Origin: Euryarchaeota archaeon UBA23
Lineage (GTDB): Archaea > Thermoplasmatota > Poseidoniia > Poseidoniales > Thalassarchaeaceae
DNA: 64,000 nucleotides
Assembly: GCA_002498725.1 (NCBI GenBank)
Contig: DAIJ01000010.1
Coordinates: 13,088 to 77,087 of the forward strand
Direction: 5' to 3'
Shown: piece after piece, positions 1-9,431 of the stretch
Numbering within the stretch: position 1 is the first letter of the stretch
Layout: each line of letters opens with the position of its first letter
Translations under genes and position numbers: made by a program
Notes under the pieces: model-generated
Database searches by the model: none
Told to the model about the DNA's origin: nothing
Seen by the model: the letters and a program-made list of their open reading frames with translations, nothing else

Positions 1-1
1 A

Positions 2-853
2 CATTATCTGGTCCGTACTGATTGTTATGTTGAATTTGGACCAACTATAGAGGTACCTCAGACATATGATGTATCCAGTAGAGAATCCCTTAGTTCTGGA
101 ATATGGGTAGAGCCATCTCATGAAGCAACAATTTCGTTGCGAGACGAGATGTTTGAGAAACTATCTCCATTAACCCCCGAGGCCCCAGATTGGGAGACAT
201 ACAGGGCTTGGAAACTCATAGCTAATATGCAATCGAATAAGGCAGGAAAATCAATCAATAAATTGTCAGAAGAAATACATGAAACAAGAAAAGTAAGGGA
301 GCGATTTAGCGGTGTTGACAACTCTCTTATCGATTCAGCCAAAACCGCTGCTAAAATTCTTAACAATAACAATCTCTATGCTAATGCAATTGGACCACAC
401 AATCGATTGAAAACCTCTTCTGCATCAGAATTTACATTAGGGTTTCTTGGCCTAATGATGATGATATTTTCAGGATTAATTGCAATTCCAGCAAACCTAA
501 TCCAAACAACTCTGGCATGGATTTTAGCAAATAATAGCGACGAGGGCCTCGATTCTCGAACAACTTATTTCATGTTGGCAGGTTTGTTCTCGCCGATTTT
601 GTTTTGGTGGTTTCCAATTTTAATTACTATAATTTTAACAAGTGATGGGATTATCACTATGGACGACTTCCTCCTCCCAATTTTACTATTTTTATTGATT
701 CATATTTGTTCTATGATTTTTATTTATGGCTATGATTTTTGGACTGATTTTATGACGTCATTAAGAAGAAGAAAGTTGACGAATAGTTCTGCCGGTAAAG
801 AATTAAACAATCTTTTAGAATCCATCGACCTACAACTCGTTGCTCTCAAATAG
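2..853 (+). CDS. Probable glycerolipid/lysophospholipid acyltransferase, C-terminal part (5' end outside window)
   Basis: The frame is open from base 2, so the gene begins upstream and only about 283 C-terminal residues are here; the TTG at 137 is an internal codon, not the start. The first residues include VEFGPTIEVP followed by a LRDEM...LTP.APDWETYRAWK segment. This resembles the region after the catalytic core of PlsC/GPAT-type acyltransferases, where a 'VEFG-P-I' strand precedes an L-R-D-like helix. Three or four hydrophobic segments follow (about 440-520, 570-640, 670-730), which fits a membrane-bound enzyme using acyl-CoA or acyl-ACP to acylate glycerol phosphate. The HX4D catalytic motif would lie outside the window, so the family call is inference. 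The next gene starts 20 bp downstream with its own ribosome site. Confidence 0.5.
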   Translation, partial: HYLVRTDCYVEFGPTIEVPQTYDVSSRESLSSGIWVEPSHEATISLRDEMFEKLSPLTPEAPDWETYRAWKLIANMQSNKAGKSINKLSEEIHETRKVRERFSGVDNSLIDSAKTAAKILNNNNLYANAIGPHNRLKTSSASEFTLGFLGLMMMIFSGLIAIPANLIQTTLAWILANNSDEGLDSRTTYFMLAGLFSPILFWWFPILITIILTSDGIITMDDFLLPILLFLLIHICSMIFIYGYDFWTDFMTSLRRRKLTNSSAGKELNNLLESIDLQLVALK

Positions 854-873
854 TAAAGCGTCTAGGAGTCATT

Positions 874-1506
874 ATGGATGATAAGACCGCTGCATCTCTT
901 GTTAAGCAATGGCTATCCGCTGAGCGGCTAGAATTCAAAGAAGTTAATGATGCTCAGGCATTGTTACATTTACATGTAAAGTACCCCCCTACTAAACAAG
1001 GACACATGTTTAATGTAGTAATTCCCAAGAGTAGAAACCTAGTTCTCATTTATTCAATCACACGTGTCGATGAAGGTCAACAAAAGGAGATGATTGAACA
1101 CAGTTCTAACAATCCCGATGAATGGGAAGAGTGGTTACATCTTACACGAGTACAATTAACAAGGGCAGATCTTGACTGGGTACTTCATGTAGGGAAGCCA
1201 AGGAATGAAACACCAGGTGCATTGCAAGCATTCAATCTTTCTCGCCCTGTATGGTTTGATGGTTTAACTCAGAATGAATTCATGCAAACAATGCGTCGAG
1301 TTTGGTTAACAAAACTCGAGTTAATCCACCAAGTCAAATTTGGTTATGGTCAAGGTATAGGAAAGCCGGGACCAGTCGACGATTGGGACGCTAAAAAATC
1401 TAAAAAGAAAAGAGACATGAAAATGAAGAAACAATCTTCGCCCTCTATAGATACAGATGAAACTGGTGGCTTTGGGTCCGGTTTTGACCCCGACAAATGG
1501 GTCTAA
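874..1506 (+). CDS. DUF2299-like protein of unknown function
   Basis: A soluble protein of 210 residues. The N-terminal 150 residues alternate helix and strand, with a Val-Ile-Pro-Lys turn near residue 49, and resemble the archaeal DUF2299 family, which has no assigned function. The last 45 residues are a low-complexity tail: a lysine-rich stretch (KKSKKKRDMKMKK) and then Ser/Gly/Asp. The start is supported by AGGAG at 864-868, 5 bases before the ATG. It lies 20 bp after the putative acyltransferase on the same strand and may be co-transcribed with it. The DUF assignment rests on pattern memory only. Confidence 0.55.
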   Translation: MDDKTAASLVKQWLSAERLEFKEVNDAQALLHLHVKYPPTKQGHMFNVVIPKSRNLVLIYSITRVDEGQQKEMIEHSSNNPDEWEEWLHLTRVQLTRADLDWVLHVGKPRNETPGALQAFNLSRPVWFDGLTQNEFMQTMRRVWLTKLELIHQVKFGYGQGIGKPGPVDDWDAKKSKKKRDMKMKKQSSPSIDTDETGGFGSGFDPDKWV

Positions 1507-1594
1507 ATGCGCATCATAACCCTTGCTATATCCATGACGCGTGAGGGTTGAGGTTAAGTATTGTAAACGAACCAATAGCAATATTCCTATCGTC

Positions 1595-1600
1595 GGAGGT
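1595..1600 (+). promoter_or_regulatory. Shine-Dalgarno site fixing the start of the large surface protein
   Basis: GGAGGT lies 9 bases before the ATG at 1610. It argues against the longer reading from 1541, whose extra 23 residues are polar and would bury the signal sequence. Confidence 0.7.
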
Positions 1601-1609
1601 CGGTGTATT

Positions 1610-4600
1610 ATGGAGACAGTAAAAGCAAGAAATAGCATTACCATGGTTCTTATTATGTTAGTCAGTTTATTCGCAGCGGTAGAAATTTCAACACCAACTG
1701 AAGGAAGCGAAATAGTTTTGACAGAGGCAATACAGGTAGTCAATGGGGGAAATGCAAACGACAGAATGGTTGCTATGGATGCAGACTCAATGGGCAATGT
1801 CCATTTTGTTTGGAGTCGTAATACTCATCATTTGTATTACAAAATGCTCGATGCAAGAGGGGACACCCTAATTGATGAAACCCAAATTTCAGATCCAGGT
1901 ACACACCGTGCTTGGCATCCAGATATAGCTGTAGATTCTAATGACAACGTACACGTCGTTTGGACAGATCAGACGGGCCAATGGTCAATAATGTACACAC
2001 TTATTGATCCATCACAGGATGATCAAGATGGTACTTCAGCATTAGACAACGTCCTATCAATTGTTGGAGATAAAGTGATTGCAAGCGAAACACAAAATCG
2101 CGACTGGCCTGCAATTGCCGTAGATTCTCAAAATAATCCTCACATAGTCTGGGAAGACGCATATGAGGTTTTGGAAAAGTTCTATCAACAACCACAAATA
2201 TACTACACAATGCTAGATATTGACATACCCGGAAGAGTGGCAATTGATGCAATAGAGGATACATTACTGACACCAATCATAGGCCATAAAGGCCATCCAG
2301 ATGTTGCTGTCGATGCTGATGATTTTGTACAAGTAGTTTGGGACGACACTAGAGGCGGCAAGGTGGAGATGGTAGTCCCCATCGATACATCAGGATCTAT
2401 GAATACCGAGTGGGCCGATATGTGTGTTGTTTTCTATGGCGGTAATTTCGCTAGTGGGGGCGCATTCCCCGGCCTCAAACCAATGTTGGAAGATGCCAAC
2501 ATGACAGTTTTCGAAACTCTTTACGCTCTCTCAGGCAACTGGCCTGCTGCCGCAACAAGTGGATATTGTGCTGCTGCATACAATACGGGAGGATCAGGAA
2601 GTCAAGGGCCTCGTTCAACCCATCTTGGTCAGAACCCACAAGATACATCGGGAGGGATCAGATATCTTACAGAAGTTGTTTACAATGATGGAGCAATAAA
2701 TTTACCAGCAGATGGAGGATACTACTCTGAATTCTGGGGTCCAGCAACAACTTGGGCCTGCTTATCGTGGAGAGACGGCCAAGGAGGGATGGGAAATAAT
2801 GCAAACCCGCCTACCCAATTAGACCATAGATGGAATCCAAATGCCACACACATCGTTATTCCAATTTCTGACGAGGGCCCATATGGTGGCGATCCAGCAG
2901 GAGATCCTGAAGATACTCAAAGCATAAATGAGGCCCACGACTCTTGTGTCAATGCTGATATAGTACCAGTTCCTCTTTTGGCAGCCGCATTTTCTTCCCC
3001 ATCAAACGAAGTAGGATCTCACATGCAGGACCTAGCTCAGTGCCCCAATGGTATAGTGTCCATAGGATCTAGAACTTGTCCCGGAACAACACTCAGAAAT
3101 ACGCATGCGGGCGGCCAGATGTACTTCTTCCCAACATCATCCAGTACAGCATCAGACCTTCAACTAATGGTAGAAGCATTAGTATATCTGGCTACTAACA
3201 ACTCAAGAGAAATTTTCTTATCCGTACTAGATCCCTATTCATTATTAGATAGACCACCTAGTTACTGGACATTAGGCCAGTCTGGCACCAGAGTAATCGA
3301 TGGAGAATATGTCGAAGATATAGGCCCTTCAACGGATCAATTGGGTCGAGGCCACTTAGTAGTAGTTAATGATACTAGAATAACATTACAAGACGCATTC
3401 AGTTTACACCCCTCAATCGCAGTAGACACATCTGGAAATACGCATATTGCATGGATGGATGGGCGTGCTTACGGCTTCGATATCGATGTTAATTACGAAA
3501 TATACTATTCTAGACTCAGGTTAAGAGGCACAATGGAATGGGATGGAGTAGCAGAAGGACTTCCATCTTATGGAATAAAACAAATTACAGACTCAGTCAT
3601 TTCTCCAGTTGAAGGAGTTGATGGGTTAGATTCAGATCGACCATTTGGCGCAAATTCACATATGCCAGAGATTCTTACGGATTCCTTCGATAACGTCCAC
3701 ATAAGTTGGTTGGATAATGGCAATGAGACTCAGGGCGAGACAATCATGTATGTCCGTCTAAACAATACTAACGACCAATACCCTAATGGCTTCCCTCTTA
3801 ATTCACTAGCACAAGGAATAATTGATGATTGGGAATACCATGAAGTCAGTGCGTGGGAATCTGATAAGTTGGGTCCGAACTCACCATTTGCTCCAGATCT
3901 CGGCCAACCACCAGCTTTCGCAAACGATTTAGGTAGTGGAGTTCATGTGGCTTGGTCAGATACTAACCGATGTAATGATCAGAACAATCAGGGCCAATAC
4001 ACAATTTGCTATGTCCATATACTAACAGGACTTGTCGATGTCTCTTTAGCAGATACTGAAACGTATTATCACACTATTGAACCTGGGCAACAAACAACTT
4101 ACAATATGACAATTTCAAACCCTACCCCTGGTCCAGCAGAACTTGTTGCGGACACTTTTACTGTGACTATGAGCGGTGTTCCAAATAATTGGACAGCGAC
4201 TCTGTTTTTCGCAACAAATCACACCCCAATATTTGACTCAACCCCTGTATTTCTAAGAGGTGGAGATGTTTTACAAGTTTACATGAGAGTTAGGGCACCT
4301 ACGATTTATCAAGCCAATCAAGATGAATTAGCAGCAATTACAGTGACCGCCGTATCTGGAAAAGATCCGGCTATTACTGATGAAAGATTGACGTTGACCT
4401 TAATGGACGTTGTACACGGAATTAATCTCGACACAAGTCATTTCCAAGTTGACGTAGAACAAGGTCAATCAGCAATATTTTCAATCACAGTTACAAATAC
4501 TGGAAATGTGTATGATTCATTCGCCTTTTATGACCCCTCAACTCTTGAAGGGCAAACAGAATGGGCCCTGCCATTTGGATGGGGAATATCGTTCCCAACA

Positions 4601-6700
4601 AGTCTCTCGTTAGACCCCAGCCAATCTGTAACTAGAAATCTCCAGGTAAGCGTACCAACGTCACAAGAACCCGGCACATTCGTAATTTATCTGAAGGGAT
4701 GGTCAACAGGCGAACCAGTATTGTCTATTGATAGAGGAACATTTGACGTACTTGAGTTATGGGTAAATGTTTCAATTAGGAGCTCCGGAAATATCGTTTT
4801 CAATCTTGGTGATACGACTCAGTATGTGCTACCCGGTGAGTGTTCAGAATTCGACATAGAAGTTACAAAATATTTCACACCAGGTCATCTAATTTTCACT
4901 ACACCAGGGGGTCCCGAAGAGAGGCCACCAGAAATTTCGGAATCAACATGGAGATATGATCATTGGACCATAGATCTTGAATTTTCAGATGGCATTACTA
5001 ATTCAGGAGACGACAGCGATCCAAGATATTGGCCGGTCGAAGATCCCAAAACAGTAACTACAATCATGTGCGCCCCATACAATGCGACGGCTGGTTTAGG
5101 CCAATCTGTAAATGTTAGAGCGCACTTAGAAGGGGCTCCTCGTGTGAGGGACTCCGTTGTTCTCGTAACTAATGTAGTGCAGGTATACGACTTAGAGGCC
5201 ACAGTTCCGCAGAACATTCTTCAACTACGTCCCGGAGAGAATTTTGAATTACAAACTTCGATAGAAAATACCGGAAATGGTGCAGATCGATTTGATATTT
5301 CAGTCAATTCAATCATAGATAGTGAGGGTAATTCAGATGTATGGGACATAGATATACCTAGGGTATTATTTGAAGAACTCAATCGTGATGAAACACAGGA
5401 AATCATAATTCATGTTAATGTTCCAGAGAAAACCTTCGCAGGAGATTATACAGTCAAACTAGATGTTCTGAGTGAGGAGCCTTATGAGGGAACTAGGCTA
5501 AGAGATAGCATAGTACTCCAAATCGAAGTAGTTGAATTCCATGATATGAGAATTGAACTAGATCCTTCTGTCGAGTCAAGAATAAAGACAACAGCACCTG
5601 GAAGAGTCGTGAGATATACTCTAAATGTTACAAACTTTGGAAATGTAGATGACCAACCAACTCTCCACAATCATACTCAAGATAGTCAAGGATGGGATTC
5701 CAACCCTGGTATGAATTCAATGTCTGGTTGGTCTGTTGATTTTGCAATACTTGAAGGGTTTGATACGGAATATCCAATTGAGAGACCTTGTATTGCACTT
5801 CTAGTAGGAGAAACACCAGAACCAAATCAATGTTTCAAAACAGCAGCAGGCACTTCACCAAATACAGTCACACTGCCAGTTATGCAGGCATATAGTACAA
5901 TTCAAGTAGTTGCAATCATTACTATAGACCCTGGAGCTGCTCTCACAGATCGAGAACTTGGTATCAAGGTTCTATCTTCATTTGGATCTTCTGAGATGGA
6001 TGGAGATTATGATGAAACTCCGATTTGGGATGACTCGTGTACATTAGATGCGAATTCAGATGGCCTACCAGACAATTACCATCCAAATTGTGATACTAAT
6101 GAACAAATATTAGAATTAAGACTTCGAGCACCAGACTTGGTTATTGTGAGTGTTGACGTTGATGATTCAAGAGCATCCGTTGGAGATATGCTTTCTGTTA
6201 GCGTTCAGATTCGCAATGATGGAAATATTCACGCAACGGATGTGAATATTGTATTGTGTATAGATCAATCAGTAAAATCAATTGAAAGAAATGGCTGCCA
6301 TGAAGAAAATATTGCTTATAGACAACTTGTCGAGGCTGTAATGCCAGAAGGCCCTGGAGGAGACGATAACCCTCCATCAATAACCCTGCTTTACATTGTA
6401 GAGGCCGGTAGCCATGATGTCGTGGTAGTGTTAGATCCTGAAAATATGATTGTAGAATCGGATGAAGGTAATAATGCACAGAAGGTTTCCAAGCAGTTGG
6501 GTTCTAATTATGGAATCCTTGATGTTGGAGTAGAGGTAATTGCACAGTGGTCAGTTCCAGCCATAATTATCGCTGCAACTTTTGCCTTGATGGGAGTAGC
6601 AGGAGTTGTAATGTATGGCCGCCGAATAGAGGCATTGGATCGGTATGCAGAGAAGAGTAGCCTTATGGCTAATCTAGATGATGACAACCAAGTATTTTGA
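1610..6700 (+). CDS. Large secreted/cell-surface protein: propeller-like repeats, inserted VWA-like domain, NEW3/CARDB domains, C-terminal membrane anchor
   Basis: The product has 1,696 residues. A hydrophobic signal segment (residues about 10-25) is followed by repeats of the type AVDS-DN-HVVW, as in BNR/sialidase-like propeller blades. These are interrupted at about residues 250-530 by a VWA-like region with a MIDAS motif DTSGS (Asp259, Ser261, Ser263); blade-like repeats then resume (IAVDTSGNTHIAWMDG). From about residue 800 to 1,620 there are several Ig-like NEW3/CARDB units, recognisable by N-TGN or N-DGN turns. One transmembrane helix (about 1,648-1,670) precedes a short tail (YGRRIEALDRY), so most of the protein is outside the cell. 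The role is probably adhesion or substrate binding; the ligand is unknown. Its stop codon directly abuts the stop of the convergent regulator gene. Confidence 0.85.
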   Translation: METVKARNSITMVLIMLVSLFAAVEISTPTEGSEIVLTEAIQVVNGGNANDRMVAMDADSMGNVHFVWSRNTHHLYYKMLDARGDTLIDETQISDPGTHRAWHPDIAVDSNDNVHVVWTDQTGQWSIMYTLIDPSQDDQDGTSALDNVLSIVGDKVIASETQNRDWPAIAVDSQNNPHIVWEDAYEVLEKFYQQPQIYYTMLDIDIPGRVAIDAIEDTLLTPIIGHKGHPDVAVDADDFVQVVWDDTRGGKVEMVVPIDTSGSMNTEWADMCVVFYGGNFASGGAFPGLKPMLEDANMTVFETLYALSGNWPAAATSGYCAAAYNTGGSGSQGPRSTHLGQNPQDTSGGIRYLTEVVYNDGAINLPADGGYYSEFWGPATTWACLSWRDGQGGMGNNANPPTQLDHRWNPNATHIVIPISDEGPYGGDPAGDPEDTQSINEAHDSCVNADIVPVPLLAAAFSSPSNEVGSHMQDLAQCPNGIVSIGSRTCPGTTLRNTHAGGQMYFFPTSSSTASDLQLMVEALVYLATNNSREIFLSVLDPYSLLDRPPSYWTLGQSGTRVIDGEYVEDIGPSTDQLGRGHLVVVNDTRITLQDAFSLHPSIAVDTSGNTHIAWMDGRAYGFDIDVNYEIYYSRLRLRGTMEWDGVAEGLPSYGIKQITDSVISPVEGVDGLDSDRPFGANSHMPEILTDSFDNVHISWLDNGNETQGETIMYVRLNNTNDQYPNGFPLNSLAQGIIDDWEYHEVSAWESDKLGPNSPFAPDLGQPPAFANDLGSGVHVAWSDTNRCNDQNNQGQYTICYVHILTGLVDVSLADTETYYHTIEPGQQTTYNMTISNPTPGPAELVADTFTVTMSGVPNNWTATLFFATNHTPIFDSTPVFLRGGDVLQVYMRVRAPTIYQANQDELAAITVTAVSGKDPAITDERLTLTLMDVVHGINLDTSHFQVDVEQGQSAIFSITVTNTGNVYDSFAFYDPSTLEGQTEWALPFGWGISFPTSLSLDPSQSVTRNLQVSVPTSQEPGTFVIYLKGWSTGEPVLSIDRGTFDVLELWVNVSIRSSGNIVFNLGDTTQYVLPGECSEFDIEVTKYFTPGHLIFTTPGGPEERPPEISESTWRYDHWTIDLEFSDGITNSGDDSDPRYWPVEDPKTVTTIMCAPYNATAGLGQSVNVRAHLEGAPRVRDSVVLVTNVVQVYDLEATVPQNILQLRPGENFELQTSIENTGNGADRFDISVNSIIDSEGNSDVWDIDIPRVLFEELNRDETQEIIIHVNVPEKTFAGDYTVKLDVLSEEPYEGTRLRDSIVLQIEVVEFHDMRIELDPSVESRIKTTAPGRVVRYTLNVTNFGNVDDQPTLHNHTQDSQGWDSNPGMNSMSGWSVDFAILEGFDTEYPIERPCIALLVGETPEPNQCFKTAAGTSPNTVTLPVMQAYSTIQVVAIITIDPGAALTDRELGIKVLSSFGSSEMDGDYDETPIWDDSCTLDANSDGLPDNYHPNCDTNEQILELRLRAPDLVIVSVDVDDSRASVGDMLSVSVQIRNDGNIHATDVNIVLCIDQSVKSIERNGCHEENIAYRQLVEAVMPEGPGGDDNPPSITLLYIVEAGSHDVVVVLDPENMIVESDEGNNAQKVSKQLGSNYGILDVGVEVIAQWSVPAIIIAATFALMGVAGVVMYGRRIEALDRYAEKSSLMANLDDDNQVF

Positions 6701-7438
6701 TCACTTGGCCAACCACCATGGCAGAGGGGTTCCTTCTCTTGCGGCAACTAAGTTGCCACTATGATTTGCGAAGTCTCTTAGTAGCCGTTCTCGCAACCCA
6801 TCCATCATGTGTTCTGCGTGCATGGACTGGATACGAAGACCCTGACTAAAGAGATCTAGATCAAGAGGCCTTCTTGGTTGGTTCAGCATTGCATGAGCCA
6901 ATTGCCTTTCTTCATATGATTCAGAAGAATCATCTATTTCCGGTGCAACTTTTTGCATCACTTGTTGATGTAGAGCAATAATTGCATCCCGCTGCTCATC
7001 TATTCTTTCTAATGCAAAATCCATTTCAGAAAGCATACTCATAGCTTCAACCATCGGTAACTTTCTCCTAGTTCCGATCTTCTCAACTACATTGCTAAGA
7101 TCTCTAGGTAATCTAGAAGATAGGCGCATAGCTCCTCCACTGGGCATTTTCCTATATTCGGCACGGAATAGGTTAGGCCCCAGATCAAGATGTAATGAGA
7201 AAGACTGGTTTACAGTGTACATCTTCTTAGGCGGTCCACCCTTTTCAGAAGGTACTTTTTGTGAATCTACAAATCCTGCACCTTCGAGAACTCGAAGGTG
7301 TTTTACTACTGCTTGCTGACTAATGTCTAATAATTCTGCCAATTGTAGCGGATAGTGAGGTTCCTTAACCAAGCGCTTCAAGATTTGCCTTCTTGCATTA
7401 TTCTCAAGAATGTCAAGTGCCTCATCAAAGCCCACCAC
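6701..7438 (-). CDS. ArsR-type winged-helix transcriptional regulator
   Basis: The product has 245 residues. The N-terminal 90 residues form a typical ArsR-like winged helix: LENNARRQILKRL, then LAELLDISQQAVVKHLRVL as the helix-turn-helix and VDSQKV...KKMYTVN as the wing. The rest is mostly helical with a coiled-coil-like segment at about 145-170 and may mediate dimerisation or ligand binding. No metal-binding Cys pair typical of ArsR/SmtB is visible. The first codons are GTG GTG; an AGGTTGGA site lies just upstream. It converges on the surface-protein gene with no intergenic base. Confidence 0.8.
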   Translation of the reverse strand: MVGFDEALDILENNARRQILKRLVKEPHYPLQLAELLDISQQAVVKHLRVLEGAGFVDSQKVPSEKGGPPKKMYTVNQSFSLHLDLGPNLFRAEYRKMPSGGAMRLSSRLPRDLSNVVEKIGTRRKLPMVEAMSMLSEMDFALERIDEQRDAIIALHQQVMQKVAPEIDDSSESYEERQLAHAMLNQPRRPLDLDLFSQGLRIQSMHAEHMMDGLRERLLRDFANHSGNLVAAREGTPLPWWLAK

Positions 7439-7517
7439 GACTATCCAACCTGAAGTTGTGTACTGGAGGGTAGATAAAAACCCAATTACTCATCATTTCT
7501 GAAAAGTTGTACCAAAT

Positions 7518-8291
7518 TCAACCTTCATCCCATTCTTTCCATTCACTCTCAGATGTAGGATTAATTTCATTTTTCACTTCAGGTTCTAGAATTTCTTTTT
7601 CCAAATTTTTATTCACGAAAGGATCGGCTACAGCACCAATCTTCTCCTCATCATTTAGTTTATGGTAAGTGCGATAAAGCTCGTCAGTACTCATTATATC
7701 GTCGGACACTACTATTCCAGTAACTTTCTCTTCAGTAATCCTTTGAAACCTCAGAGACAAGATTGCAAGAATTATCGCCATAACCCCTGAAATCAATCCA
7801 AAGCAACAGGTAGAGAACAACAGCAAAACGGTTGGAATTGTCAACATTTTCAATTGCATAGAACTTTCATCAACTAACCAGAGAGTATCATCTCCATCAT
7901 TATGGAGTACATAACTTCCTGAATCATACAGAAAATATATTTTCACCGGCCTATATAATGGCCCCTCTCCATCTATTGGCCTATCGCCAAACCAATTAGA
8001 CGACAGACTCTCTTCCATTTCTTCACCTTCAGAATCAATTAGTCTCACCAAAGATTCAGTATCTTCTCCTTCAACTATAATTCTTAGAGCCACATAATAT
8101 CGCCCTTCAATTAGATCTACAGAAAGCGACTCACCCGCCTCTACTTCAGCAACATTTTCTTTTTCAGGATCTTGCAAAGGCTCAATTTGGTCCATTGCAG
8201 GTCCAAACGAAGCAATTGCCACCAATAATAGTACAAATGAACCTGCAGAAGTCCATTTAGCCGCCCGACGCCAGTCTGCACCCACACTCAT
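7518..8291 (-). CDS. Membrane protein of unknown function with extracytoplasmic beta domain
   Basis: The product has 257 residues. A hydrophobic segment at residues 12-31 and another at about 150-180 (TIPTVLLLFSTCCFGLISG and following) bracket an acidic domain of about 115 residues that probably lies outside the cell and looks beta-rich. The C-terminal 80 residues are charged and cytoplasmic. I recognise no family. It lies 33 bp downstream of top6A on the same strand and could be the last gene of that transcription unit, but no functional link is visible. Confidence 0.6.
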   Translation of the reverse strand: MSVGADWRRAAKWTSAGSFVLLLVAIASFGPAMDQIEPLQDPEKENVAEVEAGESLSVDLIEGRYYVALRIIVEGEDTESLVRLIDSEGEEMEESLSSNWFGDRPIDGEGPLYRPVKIYFLYDSGSYVLHNDGDDTLWLVDESSMQLKMLTIPTVLLLFSTCCFGLISGVMAIILAILSLRFQRITEEKVTGIVVSDDIMSTDELYRTYHKLNDEEKIGAVADPFVNKNLEKEILEPEVKNEINPTSESEWKEWDEG

Positions 8292-8324
8292 CTCAAGGCC
8301 CTTTCACATTTGATGCTTGGCCGC

Positions 8325-9431
8325 TCACAGTCGAGTGAAACCAAGTTCTCTTAATTTCTCAGGCAGGTACGTATCAGTTACGAAATCAAGTCCGTACTTT
8401 GCTAGTGACTGCTGCTCAGCTTTCTTCCCAATTTCAAGCATTAAGTTAATCTCATCTTGCCATTCAGAATCAGAAAATCGAGGATCTGATAATTCTGCTT
8501 TAAGTGCTTGAATATCTTTACTACTCAAATCATCTGATGGCAAATCATATGCTTCTATATCTCCAGATCTTATACCCAAATATACAGCACTTGGGGTTGC
8601 TAAGTATTCAGAAATATGTGCGGTCTTAATCGCCCCATATGCAATAGATGCATAAATTCGATATGACCAAGGATCGCCATCAAGGAAAACTAAAACAGGA
8701 AGATTCCACTCCTCATTCATTCTCTTAATTATTCTCCGGGTCGATCTAGCAGGTTGTCCTTTTAGGTGTATCAAAGCACACTTAGCATCTTCATCAAATC
8801 CATTCTCCACTAATCGATCAAACATACCTCCTGTCTCTATTGCCATTATGAATTCAATATCATGATCAACAAGTCGTAATTTTTCTGCCTCGACATTGTA
8901 AGGCACACCATAACCAGAATCACCTACGTCATCACGGCAATTTATTCTCATCCATTCTCCTTTTCGATTACGCTCTTCAAAAGTAATATTACCAATTATC
9001 CGGGCTCCATCTTCTTCAGGTCTAAGTTTGAAATCCTCGCGCATACATTTTGTTATAATCTCAAGATCTTCAGCCAAGTTATTACTTTCATTTTGAGAAC
9101 CGAACTTACCATGACCCCATCCTTCTGAAATATAGTACATTTCTCTTAGTGTAGAAGACTTACCTGCATCAATCATCTCTTCGATAAATTCAGTCACATG
9201 AAGTGCACGTAATAATTGCCTTGCGGAACCAAGAGATGTAGCATCTCGAGTAGATTTTTTCTTCCCATATTTGTAAACACCTAATTTTCTATCAAAGGCT
9301 ATATTCTGTTTGGTTCTTACGGGGAGAGTCATCCGGGGAGGTTCTCCCTTTGTCATACGATTATGCATTTCAGATGCAATATCATGTAGTGCATCAATCA
9401 CTTCTTCTTTAGTAAAACCATTTGCACTCAT
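8325..9431 (-). CDS. top6A: DNA topoisomerase VI subunit A
   Basis: This is the Spo11-like subunit that cuts both DNA strands and passes a duplex in the A2B2 type IIB topoisomerase, relaxing supercoils and decatenating chromosomes. The 368-residue length fits the family. Visible features are a winged-helix/CAP region carrying the tyrosine motif LREMYYISEGW (Tyr99-Tyr100) and a Toprim domain with the glutamate in IETGGMFD and the DGD motif in VFLDGDPWSYRIY that bind Mg2+. The ATG overlaps the stop of top6B as ATGA, so the two subunits are translationally coupled. Confidence 0.97.
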   Translation of the reverse strand: MSANGFTKEEVIDALHDIASEMHNRMTKGEPPRMTLPVRTKQNIAFDRKLGVYKYGKKKSTRDATSLGSARQLLRALHVTEFIEEMIDAGKSSTLREMYYISEGWGHGKFGSQNESNNLAEDLEIITKCMREDFKLRPEEDGARIIGNITFEERNRKGEWMRINCRDDVGDSGYGVPYNVEAEKLRLVDHDIEFIMAIETGGMFDRLVENGFDEDAKCALIHLKGQPARSTRRIIKRMNEEWNLPVLVFLDGDPWSYRIYASIAYGAIKTAHISEYLATPSAVYLGIRSGDIEAYDLPSDDLSSKDIQALKAELSDPRFSDSEWQDEINLMLEIGKKAEQQSLAKYGLDFVTDTYLPEKLRELGFTRL

